A stretch of DNA of 64,000 nucleotides, taken from NCBI GenBank assembly GCA_964479695.1, contig CAYZSO010000005.1:1-64000 (forward strand), in the 5' to 3' direction. Shown here in pieces: positions 31,406 through 40,547 of the stretch; within the stretch, counting starts at the first letter, position 1; each line of letters opens with the position of its first letter. The DNA comes from JAAYZH01 sp964479695 (GTDB taxonomy: Bacteria > Bacillota > Clostridia > Saccharofermentanales > Fastidiosipilaceae). A model generated the notes under the pieces. That model worked only from the letters and a program-made list of their open reading frames with translations, did no database searches and had not been told where the DNA came from. Position numbers and translations under genes: made by a program.

Positions 31406-32437
31406 TCAGCCGACGATAGGGAAGAGCAAGAGCTCGTTTTCGCGGGAGAAGACATTTTCGCGGTCGATCGGGGTGTATGCGATCACCTTTGATTCCGGTG
31501 TTCGCTTGTTTTCTATGGCCAAAGCCATTTCCGCCACCGCGAGATATCCTGTATTATAGTCACTCTCAGCCATCAGCAGGCGGATGGTGCCGCTCTTGAT
31601 CGAGTCGACATTTTCAGGACTGACCCCTCGGCCGTAGATGAGCGGCTTGTCGGTTTCCGGGAGGTAGCGACTGCTCTCTGCGAGGAGGCGCAAGGCGTTG
31701 CCGTCGAGTCCGATGAGCACGTCATCTTTGCCTTGCACCATTGCCGCCAGCTGTTCGGCTGAGATCCCTGGTGTGAGTGCGTAGGAGTAGACTTCGTGGT
31801 CGGAGGCTTTCAGCGCTTCGAGGAGCGTCTTTTCCAGCATTCTGGCCGCGCTGTCTTTGCCGTCCGTGTAGTAGATCCCGAAAGACCGGGCAGCGGGTGC
31901 CTCTTGGGTGATTTTGCGGATGAGTTCTTCGGCCAAAGCCGGGTAATCCGACCCCACGACCGCATACGGAATTCCGTCTCTGTCCGGCGTGTTGATGAGA
32001 AGCAATTTCGTGTCGAGTGGGGTTTCTGTCAGATAATTCACCACTGCGATACTATCCACGGACACGATGATGACACCCTCCGGGATGTCCAGACGCTCAC
32101 TGTGCAGCAAGCTGATCTGCTCGTTGCTGTCTCCGGAACGGATTGGTGCCGTGAAGGTCAGTTCGACATTGTAATCGTAAGCGGCTTGGTTCATGCCTTG
32201 CCGCATGACGGTAGAGTCGTAGGAAGAGTTTGAAGCCAGTACGACGGTTACGCGCGGTGCTTTGGGACCGGCACCGGGAAAAAACACGTCCTTTTGCCAA
32301 TAGAGGAAGAGAGACATAACGAGCCCGAAGCCCAGTAGATACAGAAGGACATAGGCGGCGTTGCTCAAGGGTTTGCGTTTTTTCTTGTCAGCTGCGGCTT
32401 GGCTGTTTTCGGAGTTTTGTTTTTTCTTGTCTGTCAT
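31406..32437 (-). CDS. Membrane-anchored sugar-binding sensor protein
   Basis: A 343-aa protein with a lysine-rich head (about 30 residues), one membrane helix (AAYVLLYLLGFGLVMSLFLYW) and an extracellular type I periplasmic-binding domain (VTVVLASNSSYDSTVMRQGM, IIVSVDS, KLLLINTPDRDG, DVLIGLDGNALRL). There is no lipobox, so it is a fixed membrane protein and not a transporter lipoprotein. Its start overlaps the kinase stop by 4 bases. I infer that it presents the sugar signal to the kinase; a similar role is known for binding proteins paired with YesM/LytS-type kinases. Confidence 0.8.
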   Translation of the reverse strand: MTDKKKQNSENSQAAADKKKRKPLSNAAYVLLYLLGFGLVMSLFLYWQKDVFFPGAGPKAPRVTVVLASNSSYDSTVMRQGMNQAAYDYNVELTFTAPIRSGDSNEQISLLHSERLDIPEGVIIVSVDSIAVVNYLTETPLDTKLLLINTPDRDGIPYAVVGSDYPALAEELIRKITQEAPAARSFGIYYTDGKDSAARMLEKTLLEALKASDHEVYSYALTPGISAEQLAAMVQGKDDVLIGLDGNALRLLAESSRYLPETDKPLIYGRGVSPENVDSIKSGTIRLLMAESDYNTGYLAVAEMALAIENKRTPESKVIAYTPIDRENVFSRENELLLFPIVG

Positions 32438-34227
32438 GGTTTTGCAGCCTCCGGGTCTTCATAGATTCGGGGTAAGCGGATGCGGATCAAGGTGCCTTCG
32501 TCCGGGACACTAAAGATCGATAAGCCGTATTCCTCGCCGAAGAATAAACGGATTCTCTCGTCAACGTTGGCAATGCCGATTCCGGAACCGCTGCTGGAAC
32601 TGTGGCCGACGGTTTGGCGGTCGGCAATCATCTGGAGCATTTCTGCGCTCATCCCCAAGCCGTTGTCCTCCACATCGATATACACCATGTCCTCTTCTCC
32701 GTAAGCGCTGACGCGAATTTTGCCGTCGCCATCCAATTTTGAGGTTCCGTGGTAAATGGCATTTTCAACGAGCGGCTGGACAATTAATTTGATCGTGCGA
32801 CACTCCGCAACATCTTCGGCCAAAGACGTTTCGTAAGTGAATTGGCCGCGGAAGCGGATTTGTTGGATGTTTAAGTAGTAGCGAATCTGTTCCAACTCGT
32901 TGGCAACGGTTGTAATCGACTTTCCTTTGGCTAGGCTCAGACGGAAGAAGCGAGCCAGAGAGGTGACCATGTCGACGGCCCCGTCGTAGCGCTTGTTCTC
33001 GATCATCCAGACAATGGAATCAAGCGTGTTGTAAAGGAAATGCGGGTGGATCTGGGCTTGCAGGGCTTCCAGTTCACTGCGCCTTTTGGCTTCCTGTTCA
33101 CGGACAATGTTTTCGCGAAGGACCTCCTGTTGCGTTACCAACGAGATGATCGCGGTGCTCAGGTGGACAATTTCCGGCGAGGAAGAAGGGCCTTCGGAGA
33201 TGGCTTTGATTTCGCCCTTTTCGTAGGCGGTGACCTGTTCTTCCAGCTCTTTGATCGGGCGGGCGATTCCTGATGAAATCAAGAAGTTGACAAGGATTAC
33301 CAACGCGATGGCAAGCAAAATAAACAGCATGGTAAACGCTTGGACTTCGTTGGGACTGGAGACAACGGTTTGCAACGGCGTTACCAACACCAATTTCCAG
33401 CCGGTATAGCCGACCGTCTGAACGGTGATGATGGAGTCGCTTGAGCTGTCTTCATAGACATTGTCGTCTTGGGTGGCTTTGGCCAAAGTCGCCTCCGAGT
33501 CCAGTCCTGCCGAAATCAGCTGAAGGCGGGGATGGTAGAGGAGCTGCCCACTCCGATCGGTCATGTAGAGACGGCTGCCACTACCGGCGTCGACGTTTCG
33601 GAGAATCTGGTTGATGGCGGAAAAGTTGAGATCCAGCAGCAGGACGCCCTGCGAAACCCGACCGTTGTCTGTGAGCTCGACCGACCGGCTCACTGAAATC
33701 ACCCATTTGTACGAACCATCCGGATCCTCGAAAAGATCCTGGACATGAGGGGTGGAGAAATGAACGTTGGCAATGGAAGAGCTTGCGCTTTGAAACCAGG
33801 TTTGCGAGGTGGGGTCGGCGGTGCTTTTCACCTTGCTATAGGGTTGCGTCAGAAGCGGGGTTCCGTCGGCGGCAAAGACGGCCTGGCTCACGAGGGAGGA
33901 ACCGGCCGTGTCGTAAATGAGTTTGAACTGCTCGGCTGTGGTTTCGTCTTGCAGATCGTAGCGTTTCAACACTTGGTAATAGAGGTTGTCGGAGGTTCGC
34001 ATGGCGTCGCGGAGGACGGCGTCGATGTGCGTGTTGACTTGGGATAGGAGCCTGGTGCTGTAGTCCTTGGCGTTGGCCGTGGTGGCACTGTTGAAACGGG
34101 TGACCAGGAGATAGGACAAGGCGATCATGAGGATAATCGATGCCAAGGTGAAGGAAAGCGACAAGGTGAAACGCAAACCGCGCTTTCGCGGGGAGAGGCG
34201 GGCGAACCTCTTGTTTGGTTCTGTCAT
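32434..34227 (-). CDS. YesM-type sensor histidine kinase
   Basis: A 597-aa kinase. A membrane helix at about 20-42 and another near 300-325 bracket an extracellular Cache-like sensor domain; a HAMP linker follows. The phospho-acceptor motif HPHFLYNTLDSIVWMIE (His near residue 393) is that of the His_kinase family PF06580. The ATPase domain has LVENAIYHG and DNGLGM and a glycine box GSGIGIANV. It overlaps both neighbours by 4 bases, so the genes are translated together. Confidence 0.93.
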   Translation of the reverse strand: MTEPNKRFARLSPRKRGLRFTLSLSFTLASIILMIALSYLLVTRFNSATTANAKDYSTRLLSQVNTHIDAVLRDAMRTSDNLYYQVLKRYDLQDETTAEQFKLIYDTAGSSLVSQAVFAADGTPLLTQPYSKVKSTADPTSQTWFQSASSSIANVHFSTPHVQDLFEDPDGSYKWVISVSRSVELTDNGRVSQGVLLLDLNFSAINQILRNVDAGSGSRLYMTDRSGQLLYHPRLQLISAGLDSEATLAKATQDDNVYEDSSSDSIITVQTVGYTGWKLVLVTPLQTVVSSPNEVQAFTMLFILLAIALVILVNFLISSGIARPIKELEEQVTAYEKGEIKAISEGPSSSPEIVHLSTAIISLVTQQEVLRENIVREQEAKRRSELEALQAQIHPHFLYNTLDSIVWMIENKRYDGAVDMVTSLARFFRLSLAKGKSITTVANELEQIRYYLNIQQIRFRGQFTYETSLAEDVAECRTIKLIVQPLVENAIYHGTSKLDGDGKIRVSAYGEEDMVYIDVEDNGLGMSAEMLQMIADRQTVGHSSSSGSGIGIANVDERIRLFFGEEYGLSIFSVPDEGTLIRIRLPRIYEDPEAAKP

Positions 34228-35903
34228 TGGAGAGTGCCTCCGTCGGCGAGGCCAGCACCACTGGTGAAACCGTCGCCGGTTTGGGACAAGGTTTCGGGTC
34301 TTTCGGAACCTTCGGTGAGGCGTTTGCGGTATTGGGTGGGGGAGATGCCGAATTGCTTCTTGAAAGCGTAACTGAAATAGTTGGGGTCGGAGTAGCCGAC
34401 TTTTTCGGTAATTAGATAGGTCTTGTCATTCGTGGTTTCCAGGAGGCGGAGAGCCTCGTTCAGGCGAACTTCGGTTAAATAGGCGGAGAAGGCCTGGCCG
34501 GTTTGGCGTTTGAAAATCGTCGAGAAATAGGCCGGGCTGACATGGAGTTCCCGGCAGATGACGTCGACGGACAAGTTGGGGTCGCGAAAGTGGGAGGCGA
34601 CGTAGGCTTTTGCTTCATCGGCAAAGCGCTCCACGGAAGACTGCCTGATTCGGCTGATTTCTTGGGCGATCGCCTGGCTGATGTAGCGAACCCAGTTTTC
34701 GATTTCGTCCAAAGTCCGAAGCTCCAACACCTGCGACATGAGGGTGTTCGAAGGGTCGACGATGCGGTCGGTTTCGATGTCGTAGTTGCGGATCATTTGC
34801 AGAAAGTGCGTCAGAAATTCGAGGCTCAATTCCTCGAGCTGGCGCTTGTTCCAAGTGAGCCGGCGGAGGTTGCGGAAGAGATCATCGATCACTACGTTTA
34901 ACTGTTCCGGTGTTTTCAAGCTGATTGCTTGGGAGAAGTCTCGCCAGGCTTCACTGCTGATGGGGAAGGGGCGAGCATTAGCCGGAGAGACGTCGGTGAA
35001 GGAGAGCGCTTGGGGCTTCCCGTTCTCGCGACTGTGGGTGTAGGCGGTAAAGGCTTCCTCGTAGGCTTTGGCCACCGAGGCCAAAGAAGTGATCGGGGTA
35101 CTTACCCCTGCACCGACCTCCATGAGCAGCACGACATGGGCGTAGGAACAGACGGAATTGAGGTCGCGGATCAAGGTGAGATCGTCCTCTTGGGGGTTCA
35201 AGGTGACGAAGACCAGAAGGCTCCCGCCGCGGACGAAACTCTGGACTTTTGCATGAGCGGTGAGCGTTTCCTCGACGGTCTGCTGCAGAGAGAAAAATTC
35301 CAAGGGGTTGGGTTCGGCGGAGCTTTCTATTTGGCCAAAGTAGACGACATAAAGCGGTGATTTCGCTGAGACGGTTAGGTCCATCTGCAGGAGGTCGGCC
35401 TGGGCGGTGAGCTGCTCTTCTGTGGCGGAACCTGTGAGGAGTTTCTGGAGAAATTGTTCGCGCAGGACCGGCAGACTGGTATCGAAAAGCGAGCGCATCC
35501 GCTCCAAGTTGCGGCGGGCTTCGCGCTCTTCGTCCAGGTCTTTCTTCAGTTTGCGGAGGGTTTGGGAGAGCTCTGAGGCGCTGATGGGCTTCATAATATA
35601 TTCTACGACGTTGAGCCTGATGGCGCGCTTCGCGTAGTCGAAGTCATCGAAACCGGAGAAGATGATGACCTTCGTTGAGAGGGATGTTTCACGGATTTTC
35701 TCGGCTAGGGTGAGACCATCCATAAAGGGGATTTTGATGTCACTCATGACGACATCGGGTTGCAGGGTTTCCACGAGATCCAAGGCTTCCACGCCATTTT
35801 CGGCATCACCAATAACCTCGAAACCGAGCTCGGTCCAAGGGACTCGATTGATAATGCCTTCTCTGATCTCTGACTCATCGTCGACGACTATTACGCTGTA
35901 CAT
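34224..35903 (-). CDS. YesN-type response regulator with AraC DNA-binding domain
   Basis: A 559-aa protein. The receiver domain (1-125) has the acidic pair VVDDES, phospho-acceptor Asp near 55 in VVMSDIKIPFMDG, and the KPIS lysine. A long central region follows. The C-terminal AraC double HTH reads VDVICRELHVSPAYFSTIFKR and YLITEKVGYSDPNYFSYAFKKQFGISPTQYR. AGGAGG lies about 10 bases before the ATG. It is the first gene of the operon and is divergent from mglB, its probable target. Confidence 0.93.
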   Translation of the reverse strand: MYSVIVVDDESEIREGIINRVPWTELGFEVIGDAENGVEALDLVETLQPDVVMSDIKIPFMDGLTLAEKIRETSLSTKVIIFSGFDDFDYAKRAIRLNVVEYIMKPISASELSQTLRKLKKDLDEEREARRNLERMRSLFDTSLPVLREQFLQKLLTGSATEEQLTAQADLLQMDLTVSAKSPLYVVYFGQIESSAEPNPLEFFSLQQTVEETLTAHAKVQSFVRGGSLLVFVTLNPQEDDLTLIRDLNSVCSYAHVVLLMEVGAGVSTPITSLASVAKAYEEAFTAYTHSRENGKPQALSFTDVSPANARPFPISSEAWRDFSQAISLKTPEQLNVVIDDLFRNLRRLTWNKRQLEELSLEFLTHFLQMIRNYDIETDRIVDPSNTLMSQVLELRTLDEIENWVRYISQAIAQEISRIRQSSVERFADEAKAYVASHFRDPNLSVDVICRELHVSPAYFSTIFKRQTGQAFSAYLTEVRLNEALRLLETTNDKTYLITEKVGYSDPNYFSYAFKKQFGISPTQYRKRLTEGSERPETLSQTGDGFTSGAGLADGGTLQ

Positions 35904-36108
35904 TCTGTCTAGGCCTCCTGAAGTTTAGTATACAGCAATGGGGGGCGGCTTTGGCCAAACTGACAAAACAACTAGAATTTCTAAGATGGATCAAAGAATT
36001 TTAGAGATTGTTTCTAATCTGCAGCGGTAAGATGAAGGCAATACAAGATTTCGGCTGACTGGCCCTCGTGGCTGGAAAGTCGGCTGAAACGAGAGAAGGA
36101 GAAAATAC
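35904..36108. promoter_or_regulatory. Divergent control region between the sensor operon and mglBAC
   Basis: For mglB, TTGGCC and TAGAAT stand 16 bases apart near 35950-35977, just after the iterated motif GGGCGGCTTTGGCC. For the sensor operon, TATACT on the minus strand lies near 35930. AGATTGTTTCTAATCT near 36005-36020 is a partial inverted repeat and a possible regulator site. GAAGGAG serves mglB. Confidence 0.45.
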
Positions 36109-37260
36109 ATGAAGAAATTTCTCAAAGGTATGAGCATGACGCTGGCTGCAGTTCTGCTGTCTGTCAGTGTAGCCGCATGCGGTGGCGGAACCCAAAATAC
36201 CACGACAGGTGGGACGACGGTGGCCGGCGGGGAAACCACGTCTGCGAGTCCGGAAACTACTGGTGGTTCCTCGACTAGCGGTAAGAAGGTGCACGTTTTC
36301 TACTACGATTACAGTGATACCTACATTGCCTCTGTCCGTGACGCGATGGATCAGGCGTGGAAGGCGGCCGGAATTGCCAACCAGAACAATGATGGCCAGA
36401 ACAACCAGACGACTCAGAGTGAGCAGGTCACGACTGCGGTTCAGGACGCGGATCTTCTGGTCGTGAACTATGTTCAGACGGCTGCGGCGGATCCTGCTAT
36501 CGAGATTGTGAATCAGGCGAAGGAAGCCGGAATTCCGGTGATTTTCTTCAACCGTGAAGTGACGGATGAGCTGATTAACAGCTATGACAAAGCGGTTTTC
36601 GTCGGTACAAAAGCTATTGAAGCCGGGCAGCTGCAGGGCAAGATGGTTGGTGACTATGTTTTGGCGAACTTTGACGCACTCGACCTGAATGGTGACGGCA
36701 AAATTTCTTATGCCATGTTCAAGGGTGAGCAGGGGAACAACGAGTCTGAACTTCGTACCCAGTATGGTGTTGAAGACGCGGATAAGATCTTGACTGCGGC
36801 CGGCAAACCGGCGCTGGAGTACTTCGACGCGAACAACGCTTCTAAGTACCAAGTTGACCCGAACGGCAGATGGTCTGCGCAGGCGGCTTTTGAATTGATG
36901 CAAACGAATCTGGCTTCTTATTCTGAAGCGAACAACAACATGATTGAACTCGTCATCGCCAACAATGATGGTATGGCGGAGGGTGCGATTTCCGCGCTGA
37001 ATGCTGCCGGCTACAACACCGGTGGCGACAAGAAGATCCCGGTTTTCGGTGTGGATGCTACAGATGCAGCGAAGACCCTGATTGCTGAGAACAAAATGAC
37101 CGGTACGGTTATGCAGGATGCTGTTGGTATGGCGGACACAATCGTTCAGATTGCTCAGAACATGCTGGAAGGCAAAGATATGCTCGATGGCGTGACCTCC
37201 CCGGTTGATGCATCAGTTGCAAAAGTTCGTATCCCGTATCAGGAATACACCGGTAAATAG
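36109..37260 (+). CDS. mglB: Galactose/methyl-galactoside-binding lipoprotein
   Basis: The substrate-capturing component of the Mgl ABC importer, 383 aa. Signal peptide and lipobox VAAC (Cys 24) are followed by a T/G/S-rich linker to about residue 60. The binding domain has the hallmark calcium loop DLNGDGKISYAMFKGEQ, the sugar-contact segment IFFNRE and ELVIANNDGMAEGA. It leads mglA and mglC with a hairpin in the 75-base gap (GGCAGC with GGCTGCC, about 37283-37311) that may raise its own mRNA level over theirs. Confidence 0.93.
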   Translation: MKKFLKGMSMTLAAVLLSVSVAACGGGTQNTTTGGTTVAGGETTSASPETTGGSSTSGKKVHVFYYDYSDTYIASVRDAMDQAWKAAGIANQNNDGQNNQTTQSEQVTTAVQDADLLVVNYVQTAAADPAIEIVNQAKEAGIPVIFFNREVTDELINSYDKAVFVGTKAIEAGQLQGKMVGDYVLANFDALDLNGDGKISYAMFKGEQGNNESELRTQYGVEDADKILTAAGKPALEYFDANNASKYQVDPNGRWSAQAAFELMQTNLASYSEANNNMIELVIANNDGMAEGAISALNAAGYNTGGDKKIPVFGVDATDAAKTLIAENKMTGTVMQDAVGMADTIVQIAQNMLEGKDMLDGVTSPVDASVAKVRIPYQEYTGK

Positions 37261-37335
37261 GCTTATCTCCCTTTGGGTGAAATGTGGCAGCTGCCCGGTG
37301 TCGGCGGCTGCCTACTTATGAAAGAAGGGACAACG

Positions 37336-38910
37336 ATGGAAGCTAAAACTCCTCTGGGAACGACAAATCCGCAGGAAGCTACAACTCCTCTGGGAACAAC
37401 AACTCCGCAGGAAGCTACAACTCCAACTTATCTCCTCGCCATGAATGAAGTCAGCAAGGCCTTCCCGGGTGTCCAAGCGCTTGACAAAGTCACGCTCAAA
37501 GTTAGGCCCGGAACCGTCCATGCCTTGATCGGTGAGAATGGCGCGGGGAAATCGACCCTGATGAAGTGCCTCTTCGGCATGTATTCAATGGATGAAGGCG
37601 AGATTATCCTGGACGGTAAGAAGGTACAATTTAAGGACTCAAAAGAAGCGCTCGAGAGCGGTGTCGCCATGGTCCACCAGGAATTGAATCAAGCCCTTAA
37701 ACGCAATGTCATGGATAACCTCTGGCTCGGCCGTTATCCCAAGCAGGGGCCTTTTGTCTCTGAAAAAATTATGTTGAAAGAAACGCTGCGCATTTTCGAT
37801 GATCTGGATATCCATGTGGATCCACATCAAATTATGGAGAAGATGCCCATTTCCCAACGCCAAATGGTCGAGATTGCCAAAGCCGTTTCCTACGAAAGCA
37901 AAGTGATCGTTTTCGACGAACCGACTTCGTCCTTGACCGACACGGAAGTGGCGCACCTCTTCCGCATCATCAACATGCTCCGTGACCGGGGCTGCGCCAT
38001 CATTTATATTTCTCACAAAATGGAAGAGATTCTCAGCATTTCGGATGATGTCACCGTGATGCGCGACGGCAAATGGATCACCACAGAGCCGGCTTCTCAA
38101 ATGGACATGAACAAAATGATCCGCCTAATGGTGGGTCGTGAGCTTACGAACCGCTTCCCGCCCAAGACGAATAAAATCGGCGAGGTCATGCTGGAAGTAA
38201 ACCACGTCACAGGCCTTTATTCTCATCTTAATGACGTCAGTTTCACGGCGAAAAAAGGCGAGATTCTGGGCATTGCCGGCCTGGATGGTTCAGGGCGTAC
38301 GGAACTTCTGGAAAATATCTATGGCATGGCAACCCGCAAAGAAGGGGAGATTAAACTTCATGGCAAAGTCTGCCGCAACAAGTCTCCTAAGGAATCCATT
38401 GCCAACGGTTTCGCCATGGTGACAGAGGAGCGGCGCGCGACTGGCATTTTCGGCATCCGCGATATTCGTGACAACACCACCATTGCGAGCTTGAAGAAGT
38501 ACAAGACCGGGCCTTTCTTAAGTGATCGCAAGATGGCTGAAGCGACGGATCAAGTGATTACCTCTCTGCAAGTCAAGACCCCGAGCCAGTCCACGAAGAT
38601 CAGGTCTTTGTCGGGTGGCAACCAGCAGAAGGTGATCTTGGGCCGCTGGCTCCTGACGGATCCGGAAGTCCTCTTGCTCGATGAACCCACTCGCGGGATC
38701 GATGTAGGTGCGAAGTATGAGATCTACCAGCTGATTATAGATTTGGCCAAAGAAGGCAGAACCATCATCATGGTATCGTCCGAAATGCCCGAACTCTTAG
38801 GTGTCTGTGACCGCATCCTGGTCATGTCGGGCGGCAAGCTCGCGGGTGAAGTGGATGTCGACAACACGAGCCAGGAAGAGATCATGGCTTATGCGGCGAA
38901 GTACGCGTAA
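37336..38910 (+). CDS. mglA: Galactose/methyl-galactoside import ATPase
   Basis: The double-ABC ATPase of the sugar importer, about 524 aa. The first domain has Walker A GENGAGKST and signature ISQRQMVEIAKA; the second has GLDGSGRTEL and LSGGNQQKVILGRWL, as expected for MglA/RbsA. ATG 37336 is chosen for its GAAGGG site; the typical family start would be near MNEVSKAFPG at 37441. The 35 residues between are mainly an in-frame duplication of TPLGTTNPQEAT and TPLGTTTPQEAT (36-bp units at 37348 and 37384), so a short dispensable leader has grown by tandem duplication. Confidence 0.93.
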   Translation: MEAKTPLGTTNPQEATTPLGTTTPQEATTPTYLLAMNEVSKAFPGVQALDKVTLKVRPGTVHALIGENGAGKSTLMKCLFGMYSMDEGEIILDGKKVQFKDSKEALESGVAMVHQELNQALKRNVMDNLWLGRYPKQGPFVSEKIMLKETLRIFDDLDIHVDPHQIMEKMPISQRQMVEIAKAVSYESKVIVFDEPTSSLTDTEVAHLFRIINMLRDRGCAIIYISHKMEEILSISDDVTVMRDGKWITTEPASQMDMNKMIRLMVGRELTNRFPPKTNKIGEVMLEVNHVTGLYSHLNDVSFTAKKGEILGIAGLDGSGRTELLENIYGMATRKEGEIKLHGKVCRNKSPKESIANGFAMVTEERRATGIFGIRDIRDNTTIASLKKYKTGPFLSDRKMAEATDQVITSLQVKTPSQSTKIRSLSGGNQQKVILGRWLLTDPEVLLLDEPTRGIDVGAKYEIYQLIIDLAKEGRTIIMVSSEMPELLGVCDRILVMSGGKLAGEVDVDNTSQEEIMAYAAKYA

Positions 38911-38951
38911 CGGGTGAAGTACGTGTAGTTGCTGAAGTACGCGTAACTGCT
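38898..38951. repeat. Three 18-bp tandem repeats across the mglA stop
   Basis: GAAGTACGCGTAACGGGT, GAAGTACGTGTAGTTGCT and GAAGTACGCGTAACTGCT follow each other without gaps. The real stop codon TAA (38908) lies in the first unit, and each further unit would again supply an in-phase stop. Confidence 0.9.
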
Positions 38952-38984
38952 GAAGAGAACGGTGAAGAGAACGGGAGAAGAGAT

Positions 38985-40046
38985 ATGAGCAAACTCAGTA
39001 CGAAATTTCACAATTTCCAGGCCTTAGAGGCCAAAGACAAACGGCGAGCCGTTGGCGAATCTTTGATCAACAACTCGCTCTACATTTTCATGATCCTAGC
39101 GGTCATTATTATCCAAATCCTCCGGCCAAACTTTCTGAGCTGGACGCGTTTGGTCAATATTCTGAACTTGTCGGCGGCCAACATTCCGATCGCCCTGGGT
39201 ATTGCCGGCGCGATTATCCTTACAGGTACAGACCTTTCCGCCGGCCGTATCGTCGGCTTGACCGCAGTAATCGCGGCCTCTCTGACGCAGCCTTTGGATT
39301 ACGCTAATAAAATGTTCCCGGGGCTGGCTCCGGTGGCACTTCCCCTAGTCTTTCTACTGGTCGCGGTGATCGGTGGCGGTGTCGGTGCGGTGAATGGCTT
39401 CTCAGTGGCAAAGTTCAAATTGCACCCCTTTATTGTGACTTTGGCCACCCAACTCATCGTCTACGGAACCATCCTTCTGTATTTGAATGCGGGAAACGGA
39501 AACGGCCAGGCGATTTCGGGCATGGGTGATTATTACAAGAATTTTGTCACGGGTTCGATGTTCAGCGTTGGCGGTGAGAAAATCCCAAACTTTGTCATCT
39601 ATGCGGTCATCATCACGATCATCATGTGGGTGATTTGGAACAAGACAACCTTCGGCAAAAACATGTTTGCTGTGGGTTCCAATCAAGAGGCTGCTGTGGT
39701 TTCCGGTGTTAATGCGGATAAAACGATTATTATGGTCTTCACTTTGGCCGGCATTCTCTATGCGTATACCGGCTTCATCGAAGCCGTCCGTATCGGCTCA
39801 AATTCCGCCGGTACCGGCCTTAACTACGAACTTGACGCCATTGCGGCTTGCGTGATCGGCGGCGTTTCCTTCGTCGGCGGTATCGGCCGTATCAGCGGTG
39901 TCATTGTCGGTGTTGTCCTCCTTCGCTTGATCTTCGTGGGCCTCACGGTCCTCAGTATCGACCCGAACTGGCAGAACATTATCAAAGGCCTCATCATCCT
40001 CGTCGCTTGTGCTGTCGACATGCGTAAGTACTTGGTCCGTAAGTAA
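38985..40046 (+). CDS. mglC: Galactose/methyl-galactoside ABC permease
   Basis: A 353-aa membrane permease of the BPD_transp_2 family with about nine to ten hydrophobic segments. NIPIALGIAGAIILTGTDLSAGRIVGL and the cytoplasmic NKTTFGKNMFAVGSNQEAAVVSGV loop are diagnostic of MglC/RbsC. It follows mglA after the tandem repeats and completes the importer. GGTTATGC-type repeats fill the spacer to the next gene. Confidence 0.93.
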   Translation: MSKLSTKFHNFQALEAKDKRRAVGESLINNSLYIFMILAVIIIQILRPNFLSWTRLVNILNLSAANIPIALGIAGAIILTGTDLSAGRIVGLTAVIAASLTQPLDYANKMFPGLAPVALPLVFLLVAVIGGGVGAVNGFSVAKFKLHPFIVTLATQLIVYGTILLYLNAGNGNGQAISGMGDYYKNFVTGSMFSVGGEKIPNFVIYAVIITIIMWVIWNKTTFGKNMFAVGSNQEAAVVSGVNADKTIIMVFTLAGILYAYTGFIEAVRIGSNSAGTGLNYELDAIAACVIGGVSFVGGIGRISGVIVGVVLLRLIFVGLTVLSIDPNWQNIIKGLIILVACAVDMRKYLVRK

Positions 40047-40208
40047 GGCTGTGTCAGTTGTGTGGCGTGAGTTATGCTGTGAGCGTTATGCTGCGTAGGT
40101 TATGCAAGGCAAGTGACGCTCGAGCCTTGGGCGAATGAAGCGAATGTTGGATCCTGAACAACACAGTAAGAATATGATGAACATTATGAACATTATGAAC
40201 GAGATGCT

Positions 40209-40547
40209 ATGAACGAAGAACGTAACATTTATACGAAGGCCAAAGGCGCCGTCAAAGTCTCCTGGTTGAATCGGGTGATCGTCTTTGGCCTCATTCTCAT
40301 GACAATTGTCATTATTTACCTGGCCTCCACTACCAAAGGCCTCCAAATCAACTTCGAAACGTATGGAGGGAGCCCCGTCCCGCAGCAACACGTGATGTTT
40401 GGCGAGAAGGTGACGGAGCCGCCTGCTCCTGAACTGAACGGCAAAACATTTGCCGGCTGGTACACGACAGAGAAATTTCAGGTCCCGTGGGACTTCGAAA
40501 ATCAAGCGGTCGAAAATTCGATGACGCTGTATGGGAAGTTTGAGTGA
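40209..40547 (+). CDS. Small membrane protein with one InlB B-repeat-like domain
   Basis: A 112-aa protein with a membrane helix at about residues 22-43 and a C-terminal beta-grasp repeat of the Listeria/Bacteroides type: INFETYGGSPVPQQHVMFGE, LNGKTFAGWYT, WDFENQAVENSMTLYGKFE. Such repeats usually occur many times in surface proteins, so a single copy on a short anchor is unusual. It lies downstream of mglC but with a 160-base gap. Function unknown. Confidence 0.7.
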   Translation: MNEERNIYTKAKGAVKVSWLNRVIVFGLILMTIVIIYLASTTKGLQINFETYGGSPVPQQHVMFGEKVTEPPAPELNGKTFAGWYTTEKFQVPWDFENQAVENSMTLYGKFE

